This document shows, one piece after another, positions 17,274-25,683 of a stretch of DNA of 64,000 bases. Within the stretch, counting starts at the first letter, position 1. Each line of letters begins with the position of its first letter. Below the pieces are notes generated by a model, which saw only the letters and a list, made by a program, of their open reading frames with translations, was not told where the DNA came from and did not search any database. This stretch comes from Oceanobacillus oncorhynchi (GTDB lineage Bacteria > Bacillota > Bacilli > Bacillales > Amphibacillaceae). The position numbers were made by a program, and so were the translations under genes. The stretch lies in contig NZ_CDGG01000001.1 in NCBI RefSeq assembly GCF_000821065.1, forward strand, positions 3,906,001-3,970,000. Reading direction: 5' to 3'.

Positions 17274-19067
17274 TTATTTTTCAACTTTCTTCGCTAATTC
17301 CAAAAATTCCTGCACATCCTGTTTACATATTTCGATGGCATTTTCCCAAAACTCAGGCTTGGACAAATCTACTTGCAAATGCTTTTCAGCAAGCTCTTCT
17401 ACGGTCATTCTGCCGGTATCCCTTAATAAAGCAGTATATTTTGCTTCAAAATCTCCTTTATAATCCTTTGCATAAGTATAAATTCCCTGGCTGAATAAAT
17501 AACCAAATGTATACGGGAAGTTATAAAATGGCACACCAGTAATATGAAAATGCAGCTTGGAAGCCCAGAAATGCGGATCATATTCGGACAGACTTCCGCA
17601 GTAAGCTTCCTTCTGTGCTTCCACCATAAGTTCATTTAACCGTTCCGTACTGACCATACCTTGCTTCCGTTCTTCATAGAATTGTTTCTCGAATAAAAAG
17701 CGTGCATGGATGTTCATGAAGAAAGCCACACTGCGCGATACTTTATCCTCTAACAACGTTAATTTTTCTTCATCTGTCGCCGCCATTTTCACCGATGCAT
17801 CCGCTACAATCATTTCTGCAAAGGTCGAAGCAGTTTCCGCAACATTCATTGCATAGCCTTGATTCAAACCGTTCATATCGTTCATCACATACTGGTGATA
17901 GCCATGTCCCAACTCATGAGCCAGGGTAGCTATATTAGAAGGTGTTCCAGAGTACGTCATAAAAATACGAGTTTGTTCACTGAGCGGAAAGCTTGTACAG
18001 AAGCCCCCCGGACGTTTTCCTGCACGATCTTCCGCTTCAATCCAGCGTTTTTCAAACGCCATTTGTGCGAAATCCGCCATTTGGGGACTGAAGCCGCGGA
18101 ATTGCTCTACAATAAAAGCAGCTCCTTCATCATAACTTTTCTTTTCCATTTTTGATTGAATCGGAGCATTCACATCGAAAATGCTTAATTTATCCAAATT
18201 TAACAGAGAAGCCTTTTGATGTAAGTAGTCTGCAAATAGGGATTTATGCTTTTCAATTGCTCCCCACATTGTATTTAATGTTTCTTCCTTCATTCGATTT
18301 TTTGCTAACGGCTCTTTTAAGACTTTGTCCCATCCATAATGTTTATAGGTCTGCAGGCGAAATCCAGCCAGGTGATTTAATGTCTGCCCAAATAAGTCCT
18401 CATTCGCTTTCCAGGCATCACTTATTCGCCGGTAAACATATTCTCTCTGCTCACGGTCAGGTGTCGACAGCTTATTAGCAGCCTGCCCAACAGAGTATTG
18501 TTGAACTTTTCCGTCCTCTTCTATATCAATTTTCATATTGCCGACTATTGTTTCATACATTTGGTTCCATGCATGGTATCCATCTATTGCTAAATCCCCG
18601 ATTAAAATTTCTTCATTTTTAGATAATTGTTCACGTGCCCGCTCTCTTCTTTCTGTTAAAATAAATTGAAGCGGCTTTATCGCTTCCCTTTCCAGCAAGA
18701 GGTCCCAATTCGCTTCAGTCACTGCTCCCAGCTTCTGGTCGACTATTTTTGTTAACGCACTGTGCGCAGCCGCTATCTGCGCTCTTTTGGCAACATAGAT
18801 ATCTGCCTGTTTATCCGTTACATCCTGTGCACTTAAACAGCTGATAAACGCTCCCATCTCACGTAATTTTTTTGTAATAAGCTCGATTTGTTTTAAAACA
18901 TGCTCCCAATCTTCTCCAAATCCGTTTGCTTCAAGATTATTTACGCTTTCGGTGACAGTCTCAATTTCTTCACTTAGCTCATTTACAAATTGACGAAGCG
19001 CTTCAGAATCGCTTTGCCCTGGAAAAATAACATCTAGATCCCATGTTGGTTGTAATTTTTGAGTCAT
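17274..19067 (-). CDS. M3-family oligoendopeptidase (PepF-like)
   Basis: A cytosolic zinc peptidase of 597 residues in the M3 family. The zinc-binding HELGHGYH lies near residue 382, with the downstream Glu ligand in NVAETASTFAEM about 25 residues later. It belongs to the shorter pepF/M3 clade rather than to PepF itself. Start ATG follows GGGAGAG by 6 nt. No signal peptide is seen. It stands alone between the thiT riboswitch and a holin-like gene, and its physiological substrate is unknown. Confidence 0.93.
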   Translation of the reverse strand: MTQKLQPTWDLDVIFPGQSDSEALRQFVNELSEEIETVTESVNNLEANGFGEDWEHVLKQIELITKKLREMGAFISCLSAQDVTDKQADIYVAKRAQIAAAHSALTKIVDQKLGAVTEANWDLLLEREAIKPLQFILTERRERAREQLSKNEEILIGDLAIDGYHAWNQMYETIVGNMKIDIEEDGKVQQYSVGQAANKLSTPDREQREYVYRRISDAWKANEDLFGQTLNHLAGFRLQTYKHYGWDKVLKEPLAKNRMKEETLNTMWGAIEKHKSLFADYLHQKASLLNLDKLSIFDVNAPIQSKMEKKSYDEGAAFIVEQFRGFSPQMADFAQMAFEKRWIEAEDRAGKRPGGFCTSFPLSEQTRIFMTYSGTPSNIATLAHELGHGYHQYVMNDMNGLNQGYAMNVAETASTFAEMIVADASVKMAATDEEKLTLLEDKVSRSVAFFMNIHARFLFEKQFYEERKQGMVSTERLNELMVEAQKEAYCGSLSEYDPHFWASKLHFHITGVPFYNFPYTFGYLFSQGIYTYAKDYKGDFEAKYTALLRDTGRMTVEELAEKHLQVDLSKPEFWENAIEICKQDVQEFLELAKKVEK

Positions 19068-19136
19068 CAGCTTCTCTCCCTTTTTTTATTCTATTATCTA
19101 ATATTTAGTATAACGAAATTGTTAAAACAAAGCATT

Positions 19137-19175
19137 AAAAAAAAGCCTGTAAAGAAAATTTATTCTATTACAGGC
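19137..19175 (-). terminator. Terminator after holin-like gene
   Basis: Arms GCCTGTAA (19145-19152) and TTACAGGC (19168-19175), followed by T8 on the minus strand. Confidence 0.85.
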
Positions 19176-19207
19176 ATTTATTTCCCATCTATTTTTAAAC
19201 AGCTATC

Positions 19208-19426
19208 TTATTTCTTTTTAGAAGACTTCTTTTTTTGTTTCTCCTTAGCCGCTTTTTTCCGCCTTATCCAAGCATTTAAAACCGCCGCAATGGTGAATAT
19301 AGCAGATAATAGTTGTTCTATCAGGGTACTATCGATAAGCATCGGTGACTTATCTAATAGCACAAAAATTTGATTTGTTGCTGCGATAATCACGGCTATT
19401 ATACTAATCATAGTACCTTTGTCCAC
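19208..19426 (-). CDS. Small holin-like membrane protein
   Basis: A 72-residue protein with two predicted membrane helices (about 5-24 and 34-53) and a very basic C-terminal tail (RRKKAAKEKQKKKSSKKK). The start VDKGTMISIIAVIIAATNQ and the NQ...LLDKSP pattern resemble SPP1-type phage holins. I chose the GTG at 19426 because AAGGAGG lies 8 nt ahead. No endolysin, phage gene or partner is nearby, so it may be a domesticated remnant or a small membrane protein of another function. Confidence 0.65.
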   Translation of the reverse strand: MDKGTMISIIAVIIAATNQIFVLLDKSPMLIDSTLIEQLLSAIFTIAAVLNAWIRRKKAAKEKQKKKSSKKK

Positions 19427-19642
19427 TTTCTCCCCCTCCTTATACAACCCTATATATTATTATTGCAAAAACAAGGTTTTAGGAACGGCAGAAACCTTTA
19501 GAAGTTTCATTATCTATTTACTTGGGTATCATACATATATGCATTTAAAATATTTTTAATTAAAGATACTTGACTTTCTTTATTTATTATTTTACACTTG
19601 GTAACAGAAAGTAAGTAACTAATTATTTAGGAGGAATCGTAA

Positions 19643-20176
19643 ATGGCAAAAGTAAACTGGAATTTAGACACAGCGCATAGTGAAGTAGGATTTTCTGTAA
19701 AGCATATGATGATTTCAAAAGCAAAAGGAACCTTCGATAATTTTGATGCAAAAATCGTTGCAGATGCAGAAGATTTAACCGATGCAGAAATTGAATTAAA
19801 CATTGATGTGGAAAGCATCAACACTCGTAACAAAGACCGTGACGACCACCTTCGTTCTGCTGATTTCTTTGACGCAGAAAATTACCCTAAAATCACTTTC
19901 GTTGCAACAGATATCAAAAAATCTGGGAATAACTACGAAGTAACTGGTGATTTAACATTAAAAGGAACAACTAAACCGGTCACTTTGGATGTTGTTTTTG
20001 AAGGTCAAAGTAAAGATCCAATGAGCGGAAGCATTGTTGCAGGCTTCAGCGGTTCAACAAGCATCAACCGTAAAGAATTCGGTTTAACATGGAATGCTTC
20101 TCTCGAAACTGGCGGAGTTCTGGTAGGAGAAGAAGTAAAAATCAACTTTGAATTAGAATTACAAAAGGCTGAATAA
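19643..20176 (+). CDS. YceI family protein
   Basis: A 177-residue protein of the YceI family, a lipocalin-like beta barrel that binds isoprenoid or other amphiphilic lipids. Conserved features are WNLDTAHSEVGFSVKHMM at the N-terminus, NKDRDDHLRSADFFD in the middle and FGLTWNASLETGGVLVGEEV near the end. It has no signal peptide, so a cytoplasmic location is likely, unlike the exported proteobacterial forms. Start ATG follows GGAGGAATCGTAA. The upstream region carries repeated GTAAC/AGTAA motifs that could be an operator. Confidence 0.93.
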   Translation: MAKVNWNLDTAHSEVGFSVKHMMISKAKGTFDNFDAKIVADAEDLTDAEIELNIDVESINTRNKDRDDHLRSADFFDAENYPKITFVATDIKKSGNNYEVTGDLTLKGTTKPVTLDVVFEGQSKDPMSGSIVAGFSGSTSINRKEFGLTWNASLETGGVLVGEEVKINFELELQKAE

Positions 20177-20208
20177 TATCACTAGCCTTTCCATCATAAA
20201 ACAGCAAG

Positions 20209-20248
20209 CCCCTGATTTTACGCTGAGCAGTAAAATCAGGGGTTTTTT
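20209..20248. terminator. Bidirectional terminator between yceI-like and vanW-like genes
   Basis: Perfect 12-bp arms CCCCTGATTTTA (20209-20220) and TAAAATCAGGGG (20231-20242) followed by T6. The right arm contains the stop codon of the minus-strand vanW-like gene. Confidence 0.9.
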
Positions 20249-21114
20249 GCCTGAAAAAGAGAAGCATCGCGACTCGTATAAACAGCGACCGTCATCACTC
20301 CTTCTTCAGCCCTTGCTTGAATCAGCACCGGACGGTTATATTTATTACGGAACGCAAAATCCGGCCCCCACCAGCTCACTGTAGCATCTCTGCCCTTCGG
20401 AACATAAGGGACCTCTCTGCTGTGTGCATAGCGTTCGGTTATTTCAATGCCTTGCAGATCCACCGCATTAAATAATGTTGAGGATACCTGGCAAATCCCT
20501 CCGCCAATATCTTCACTAAACTCCCCTTTTACGATTACCGGAGCCGGCAGGTAACCTCTTTCTCTTGTCCGCTCTCCCACGATTTCATTAAAGGAAAAAT
20601 GCTCACCGGGAAAGATCACTGTATTATTGATTGCATCTGCAGCCAATTCAATATTGCGTGTTCTTTCAGTATTCCCTTTTTTAAACCTTGTCGTAAAACG
20701 ATTTAACTCTTTCTCCTTTAATTCTTTTAAAAGGTCTTCATTCACGCGTGCCGGAATCATTTGTTTTGGTACTTGTAGCCGGTTTTTCCCTGCCCCGCCA
20801 TAATAAGCTTCGTTAATCAGAGTATGAAATTGGTTTACGTCCAGGGTAAATCCTTGTTTTTCTTTGATAATTTCTCCATTTTTATCTATATAAGCATTTT
20901 CCGGTTTTTTATAGACCTGCTCCTGCATATATTTTGTTAACCCTTGAATCTCATTCCAATCCAATAACGCTTCATCCATTTCAAATATATACGGCTTTAA
21001 ATCGATAAGCCAAGAATCATCCTGTTCATCATAAAGTTCCATAACAGCAGCATTCGTTGTATGAGGAAATATAAGAAATAAAAATAGCAATAAAAGTACA
21101 ATCGTTCGCATCAT
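20236..21114 (-). CDS. VanW family protein, exported
   Basis: A 292-residue protein with an N-terminal signal peptide (about 1-22, ending TNA) and a C-terminal VanW domain: FPGEHFSFNEIVGERT, then EDIGGGICQVSSTLFNAV and VSWWGPDFAFRNKY. The family is named from a vancomycin-resistance cluster accessory gene; its biochemical role is unknown, and its presence does not imply resistance. No other van genes are near, and the ddl in this window is the ordinary Y-type. Two possible adjacent ATG starts follow AAGGGGTG. Confidence 0.9.
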   Translation of the reverse strand: MMRTIVLLLLFLFLIFPHTTNAAVMELYDEQDDSWLIDLKPYIFEMDEALLDWNEIQGLTKYMQEQVYKKPENAYIDKNGEIIKEKQGFTLDVNQFHTLINEAYYGGAGKNRLQVPKQMIPARVNEDLLKELKEKELNRFTTRFKKGNTERTRNIELAADAINNTVIFPGEHFSFNEIVGERTRERGYLPAPVIVKGEFSEDIGGGICQVSSTLFNAVDLQGIEITERYAHSREVPYVPKGRDATVSWWGPDFAFRNKYNRPVLIQARAEEGVMTVAVYTSRDASLFQAKNP

Positions 21115-21218
21115 GACACACCCCTTAAGACTTAGTATGTTTGGGATGCTTTATTTCTATACAGTGAATAAGCTAGGATTTACTGTTACGCGGTGGAGAG
21201 TATTCCTTGTTAAAAAGC

Positions 21219-21253
21219 AAAAAAATTGCCGGGAGATTATCCCGGCAATTTTT
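21219..21253 (-). terminator. Terminator after the 32-aa gene
   Basis: Perfect 14-bp arms AAAAATTGCCGGGA (21221-21234) and TCCCGGCAATTTTT (21240-21253). Confidence 0.9.
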
Positions 21254-21259
21254 AAAAGC

Positions 21260-21358
21260 TTATCTAAAGTCCCTGTTGTCTTCTAAATATTCACTTGCAA
21301 CACGGTAGCCTACCAGGGCTGTCAGAGCAAGTAGAACGTAACATAATAAATTCTTCAT
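21260..21358 (-). CDS. 32-residue small membrane protein downstream of NDH-2
   Basis: The reading frame encodes MKNLLCYVLLALTALVGYRV followed by ASEYLEDNRDFR. It has one membrane helix (about 3-20) and a charged tail. The start ATG lies 6 nt after AGGAGGTA, a strong ribosome site, and a strong terminator follows the stop within 10 bp. Both features argue for a real gene. It lies about 60 bp after the NADH dehydrogenase gene on the same strand and may be its accessory or a free miniprotein. I do not recognise the family. Confidence 0.7.
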   Translation of the reverse strand: MKNLLCYVLLALTALVGYRVASEYLEDNRDFR

Positions 21359-21420
21359 ATCGCTTACCTCCTGTGGAGTAATTTATCAAATACAACTTCA
21401 ATTCGAATGTTATTTGGTTA

Positions 21421-22629
21421 TTAGAATGGACGGAATTTACCTTTTTTAAGTAATGTTTTAGCACCGCCGACTAAGAATAGAGAACGGTCATCAACAACTT
21501 TTTTCATTGCTGCCGCTGCTTTACCGCTTAGTTTTTTACCATCAAGCACGTTTCCGATACCATCAGATAAGCCAAGAGATGCAACTGTTCCTTTGTTAGA
21601 GAAAACAAAGTCAGTAATCACTTCATCACGAATCAATGCAACAATGTTATCTGCTGCTTTCGCGCCTTCTTGTACAGCCAGCTGACCAGTTGGAGGGAAT
21701 GGTTTTCCAGTTTCCGGATCCATTGTCCATGAGCAGTCTCCAAGGATAAAGATATTTTCTTCTCCTTCTGGACGTAAATCTAATCCAACATTTACTTTTC
21801 CTTTGAATAATTCAAATCCGGATTCAGCCAATACCGGGTTACCCATTACGCCGCCTGTCCATACAACTGTACCAGCTTTGATTAATTCGTTATCTTCGCC
21901 GACAACAAATCCGTCTTCTGTACATTCTTTGATGGCAGTACCAATACGGAATTCTACGCCACGATTTTCTAAGGACTGTTTTCCGTAAGAAACTAAATCT
22001 TCATCAAACATAGGTAAAATAGATGGCATTGCCTCTACGTTAATAATTTTTGCTTTGCTGCGATCGATATCGTATTTTTTACATAGCTCAGGTACTTTGT
22101 CTGCAAGCTCACCAACAAATTCAATCCCTGTGAATCCGCCGCCGCCGACAACGATGGTAAGCTGCTCGTCACGTTTTTCTTCGCTTGAAGAATACTGAGC
22201 AAACTGATATTCAATGTGCTCTGCAATTAATCGGCTGGAATCAATATCTGTGATTGCATAAGCATTCTCTTCCATACCCGGAATGCCAAATGAGTTGGAT
22301 ACAAATCCAAGTGCAAATACAAGATAGTCATAAGCCACTTCGCTGTTTTCAAGAACAACGCGTTTTTCCTCACGCTTCACTTCCGTAACGGTATCGTAAA
22401 TTAAACGTACACGCTTAGGGTTAACTACATCTGTTAGCATAAAACGTGCCTGATTCGGGGTAATCGTACCCGCTGCTACTTCATGTAACCATGTACTTTC
22501 ATAATGGTAATTATGTTTGTTGATTAACACAATCTCAGCTTCTTCAGGAGACAGCTGTTGAGTTAAACGTCTTGTTGCAACTAATCCAGCATAGCCTGCA
22601 CCAAGAACGACTACTTTTGGTTTACTCAT
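21421..22629 (-). CDS. Type II NADH dehydrogenase (NDH-2)
   Basis: A single-subunit FAD enzyme that oxidises NADH and passes electrons to menaquinone at the membrane without pumping protons. The 402-residue protein has the FAD motif GAGYAGLVATRR at 10-21, the NAD(H) motif VVGGGGFTGIEFVGEL near 163, and the second FAD motif IFILGDCSW near 294. It is closest in appearance to the YumB type of B. subtilis (KHNYHYESTWLHE) rather than YjlD/Ndh. The C-terminal region is the usual membrane-associating part. Confidence 0.92.
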   Translation of the reverse strand: MSKPKVVVLGAGYAGLVATRRLTQQLSPEEAEIVLINKHNYHYESTWLHEVAAGTITPNQARFMLTDVVNPKRVRLIYDTVTEVKREEKRVVLENSEVAYDYLVFALGFVSNSFGIPGMEENAYAITDIDSSRLIAEHIEYQFAQYSSSEEKRDEQLTIVVGGGGFTGIEFVGELADKVPELCKKYDIDRSKAKIINVEAMPSILPMFDEDLVSYGKQSLENRGVEFRIGTAIKECTEDGFVVGEDNELIKAGTVVWTGGVMGNPVLAESGFELFKGKVNVGLDLRPEGEENIFILGDCSWTMDPETGKPFPPTGQLAVQEGAKAADNIVALIRDEVITDFVFSNKGTVASLGLSDGIGNVLDGKKLSGKAAAAMKKVVDDRSLFLVGGAKTLLKKGKFRPF

Positions 22630-22849
22630 AATTCATCTTCCATCCTTTCTATCTTCCACAAATAAAATGTAATGTAATTTCGAACTATCACGTTTAATAG
22701 TCACTGCATCTATTATAATATCAAATTTTGCGGGATTAGGCTAATTTTCATTATAATTTCTTTAGAAAACTTAGCGAAACTTGTTTTATCAAAGAACCCG
22801 CATGATATATATGCTTATTAATAGGTGCGAAAGTTGAGATTTTAATATT

Positions 22850-22893
22850 AAAAAACTGCAAATTCGCCAGGCTACAGCAAATTCGCAGTTTTA
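22850..22893 (-). terminator. Terminator after acidic membrane protein gene
   Basis: Arms AAAACTGCGAATTTGC and GCGAATTTGCAGTTTT on the minus strand, with two mismatches and a 9-nt loop. Confidence 0.75.
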
Positions 22894-22940
22894 TTTTACC
22901 TTATTAATTTAATTATGAAACAGCTGCTTTCTTTCGTAAT

Positions 22941-23843
22941 TTAATCAGCATAGGTGGATGCAGTATCGACCTCAGAACCTTTGTGCTCTTCAGAACCTTT
23001 ATCTGTTTCTGAGTCTGAGTTTTCTCCCTCTTCTTCAGTCTCATGCTCTCCATTATTTTCTTCTTCTTCAGGATTTCCTTCCTCTGATTCCGGCTCTTCA
23101 CTCTCTACATCTTCAGAATCGGGTTCCTTGTTGTTTGCATTATCATCGTTGCCATTTTCTTCCTCTTCCGGCTGTTTCGGCGGTTGATCCGATTTATCTT
23201 TTGAATCTTCTTTCTCTGAATTCTCTTCATTCCTGTCATTTGTGCCGGGCGCCTCAGTTTCAGCTCCAGAATTATTGGAATCAGAAAAGCGGCTATTTTT
23301 TTCAGATTGATTCTGATGTACAGAAGCTGTGGAACGTTGCGTATTATTCGATTCTGATTCTCGGCTTTCTGTATTCTCATTATTTTCACCAGCTGCGTTT
23401 TCCTTATTTGAAGCGTTACTGCTTTGTTCACTGTCAGCTGGCTCATCATTTGTTATTTGATTAGATGATGCTTCCTCAGAAGCTATATAATCTTCTTCCT
23501 GCACCTCTGTTTCTGGATTTGTGTATGTTTCTTCCTCTGTTTCGGTACCTTGAGTCACAGTACGCTCTTCCTGCACTTCTATTTCATTGTCTTCCTGCTG
23601 AAGTATGTTGCGATAATCTAAATTAGCTGTTTGATAAATTTGTTCATTGTCTCCTAATAACCGATTATTCCAGGAGGTTGTAAAAATCTCTACGCTTTCT
23701 CCAGTTTGTCCAGTTCCGTCTTCTGTACTCACTTCCATTGAATATTCTACAGAGCGGTTATCCTTATAAATCCCCATGCCAATGATGATAATACAACCTG
23801 CTAACATAGAAATGTTTACCCATAATAGCTTTTTTTTGCGCAT
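22941..23843 (-). CDS. Membrane-anchored, highly acidic low-complexity protein
   Basis: A 300-residue protein with a basic N-terminus (MRKKK), one hydrophobic helix (about 7-25), a short ordered stretch (to about residue 75), then over 200 residues dominated by Glu, Ser, Asn, Asp and Gln. No known domain is recognised. The AAGGAAG site 7 nt before the ATG and the downstream terminator support expression. Shadow frames on both strands are long because of the repetitive codons. It is probably exported with its disordered tail outside the cell. Strong acidity is common in surface proteins of salt-tolerant species, so a wall or surface role is a guess. Confidence 0.75.
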   Translation of the reverse strand: MRKKKLLWVNISMLAGCIIIIGMGIYKDNRSVEYSMEVSTEDGTGQTGESVEIFTTSWNNRLLGDNEQIYQTANLDYRNILQQEDNEIEVQEERTVTQGTETEEETYTNPETEVQEEDYIASEEASSNQITNDEPADSEQSSNASNKENAAGENNENTESRESESNNTQRSTASVHQNQSEKNSRFSDSNNSGAETEAPGTNDRNEENSEKEDSKDKSDQPPKQPEEEENGNDDNANNKEPDSEDVESEEPESEEGNPEEEENNGEHETEEEGENSDSETDKGSEEHKGSEVDTASTYAD

Positions 23844-24150
23844 ATATCTTCTTCCTTTTTAAATAGTTTCATTCGGATATTTATTATTTCACCCTTTTTA
23901 TTATCAGACATATCCAACTCATTCAGAGTAATTGTCCATTTTATAACCATTCAACAATACGTTCACTACACTACCATTGTAATCGTCATCGGAGTCCTTT
24001 TCAAATACTTTTCGTTTTTTTCAAGCTTCTTCTTTCTATACACAGCCTCTAAGCCAGTGTTGCCGGCTTTTTCATTTTTAAAAAAATCAAGACTTGATTT
24101 TTTTTCCTCGCTCTTGTAAAGTTAACGTAATTATAATTTAATAAAATTCC
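23844..24150. other. Intergenic region between acidic protein gene and SAM riboswitch
   Basis: AT-rich sequence of about 300 bp. It holds the promoter region of the acidic protein gene on the minus strand and that of the metI leader on the plus strand. No gene or repeat is recognised. Confidence 0.4.
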
Positions 24151-24151
24151 A

Positions 24152-24316
24152 ATTCTTATCCAGAGAGACGGAGGGACTGGCCCGACGATGTCTCAGCAAC
24201 CAGCTGCTTCTAGCAAGGTGCTAATTCCAGAAGGGAACTCCCCTTTAAAGATAAGATATGTATCATCACGATATCATACCCTTCTTATCTCATCTCTGGA
24301 ATAAGAAGGGTTTTTT
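24152..24316 (+). ncRNA. SAM-I riboswitch (S-box) upstream of metI
   Basis: The aptamer begins TTCTTATCCAGAGAGACGG and contains GAGGGACTGGCCC, GATGTCTCAGCAACC, AAGGTGCTAATTCC and the closing AAGATAAG. The terminator follows at 24279-24316 with arms CCCTTCTTAT and ATAAGAAGGG and T6. S-adenosylmethionine binding would end transcription early and lower metI expression. Confidence 0.97.
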
Positions 24317-24406
24317 ATTGATTTCACATGGGAAAATCATAAGAAAACAGCATATTCGCGAAAGATAAGCGAATTCATGTTTCTGGATTGAGGAGGCTGA
24401 AGGAAA

Positions 24407-25513
24407 ATGAGAAAAATAGAAACAGCATTAGTACAGTTAGGTAATAAAACGGACGAACGGACAGGGGCTATAAATCCGCCTATTTACATGTCAACAGCTT
24501 ATCAGCACCAGGGAATTGGCCATTCCACAGGTTATGATTATACGCGTACCAAGAATCCGACCAGATCTGTTTTAGAGGAAGGTTTCGCAAAGCTGGAAGA
24601 AGGAGATGCTGCTTTCGCCTGCAGCTCAGGAATGGCAGCTATTCAATTAGTTCTCTCCTCCCTGTTTCGTATGGGCGATCACCTTATCGCGACAAAAGAT
24701 ATCTACGGAGGAACTTACCGTATTTTTAATCATTTTGAAAAAGCTTATAATATTTCCGTGACCTATGATGTCTGTCAAAATATCACGGAAACAGAACGAT
24801 GTATTAACGAAAATACAAAGGCTATCTTTTTAGAAACACCGACGAACCCGTTACTTCAGGAGGTGGATATTGAAAAGTATGCGGAGCTGGCTAAAAAGCA
24901 TAACCTGCTGCTTATTGTTGATAATACATTTTTAACACCTTATCTCCAGCAGCCAATTACGCTTGGTGCGGATATTGTAGTGCATAGTGCGACAAAATAT
25001 ATCGGCGGCCATAATGATGTTTTAGCCGGTCTGGTCGTAACCAAAAGTCCTGACCTTTCCGAAAAATTATTTGAAATGCATAATGCGTCAGGAGCAACAT
25101 TATCTGCTTCAGACAGCTGGCTGCTTGTCCGCGGGTTAAAAACACTTGCATTGCGTATGCAGCGTCACGAGGAAAACGCACAAAAAATTGCTGCTTACCT
25201 GCGAGACCACTCGTCAATTGGACAGGTTTATTATCCAAATAAAGGCGGCATGCTTTCATTTTGTTTAGAAGATGCCGACCAGGTGCGTTCTTTCTTAGCT
25301 AACCTCAACTTAATTGTATTTGCCGAAAGTCTGGGCGGTGTAGAAAGCTTTATTACCTATCCTACAACACAAACACATGCCGATATGCCGGAGGAAGAAA
25401 GAGATAACAGAGGAATCGGTGATGACCTTCTTCGTTTCTCTGTAGGAATTGAAGATGCGGAGGATTTAATAGCAGATATTGAGCAGGCGCTGCAGGTTGT
25501 CAGTAAAATTTAA
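24407..25513 (+). CDS. metI: Cystathionine gamma-synthase / O-acylhomoserine sulfhydrylase
   Basis: A PLP enzyme of methionine synthesis that joins O-acetylhomoserine with cysteine or sulfide. The 368-residue protein closely follows B. subtilis MetI. Visible features are YDYTRTKNPTR, the phosphate-binding SSGMAAI, the Asp of the cofactor pocket in VDNTF, and the Schiff-base Lys in HSATKYIGGHND near residue 197. Start ATG follows GAGGAGGCTGAAGG. In B. subtilis metI is followed by metC; here a terminator follows at once, so the beta-lyase must be encoded elsewhere. Confidence 0.95.
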   Translation: MRKIETALVQLGNKTDERTGAINPPIYMSTAYQHQGIGHSTGYDYTRTKNPTRSVLEEGFAKLEEGDAAFACSSGMAAIQLVLSSLFRMGDHLIATKDIYGGTYRIFNHFEKAYNISVTYDVCQNITETERCINENTKAIFLETPTNPLLQEVDIEKYAELAKKHNLLLIVDNTFLTPYLQQPITLGADIVVHSATKYIGGHNDVLAGLVVTKSPDLSEKLFEMHNASGATLSASDSWLLVRGLKTLALRMQRHEENAQKIAAYLRDHSSIGQVYYPNKGGMLSFCLEDADQVRSFLANLNLIVFAESLGGVESFITYPTTQTHADMPEEERDNRGIGDDLLRFSVGIEDAEDLIADIEQALQVVSKI

Positions 25514-25524
25514 AACAATACCCC

Positions 25525-25562
25525 AAAAAAGAGGCAGCTCATTTTAAAGCTGCCTCTTTTTT
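25525..25562 (+). terminator. Terminator after metI
   Basis: Perfect arms AAAAAAGAGGCAGCT and AGCTGCCTCTTTTTT. Confidence 0.93.
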
Positions 25563-25683
25563 AGAGTAAAGATGAAATTATATTCTTCCTTACATATTAT
25601 TTAATTTGCTCAACATTCAACATATGGAAGCATACAGCCATTTCATCGTATGCTTCCATAATTTAAGGTTCATTTAAGGTTCG

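Noticed and set aside
20236-21114. Vancomycin resistance from the VanW-like gene.
   Set aside because: No vanH, vanA/B, vanX or vanS/R genes are present, and ddl is of the Tyr type. VanW-domain proteins are common in Firmicutes without resistance.
22941-23464. Several long open frames on the plus strand and a 114-codon minus-strand frame within the acidic protein gene.
   Set aside because: They are shadows created by repetitive GAA/GAG/TCA codons; only the 300-residue frame has a ribosome site and a sensible N-terminus.
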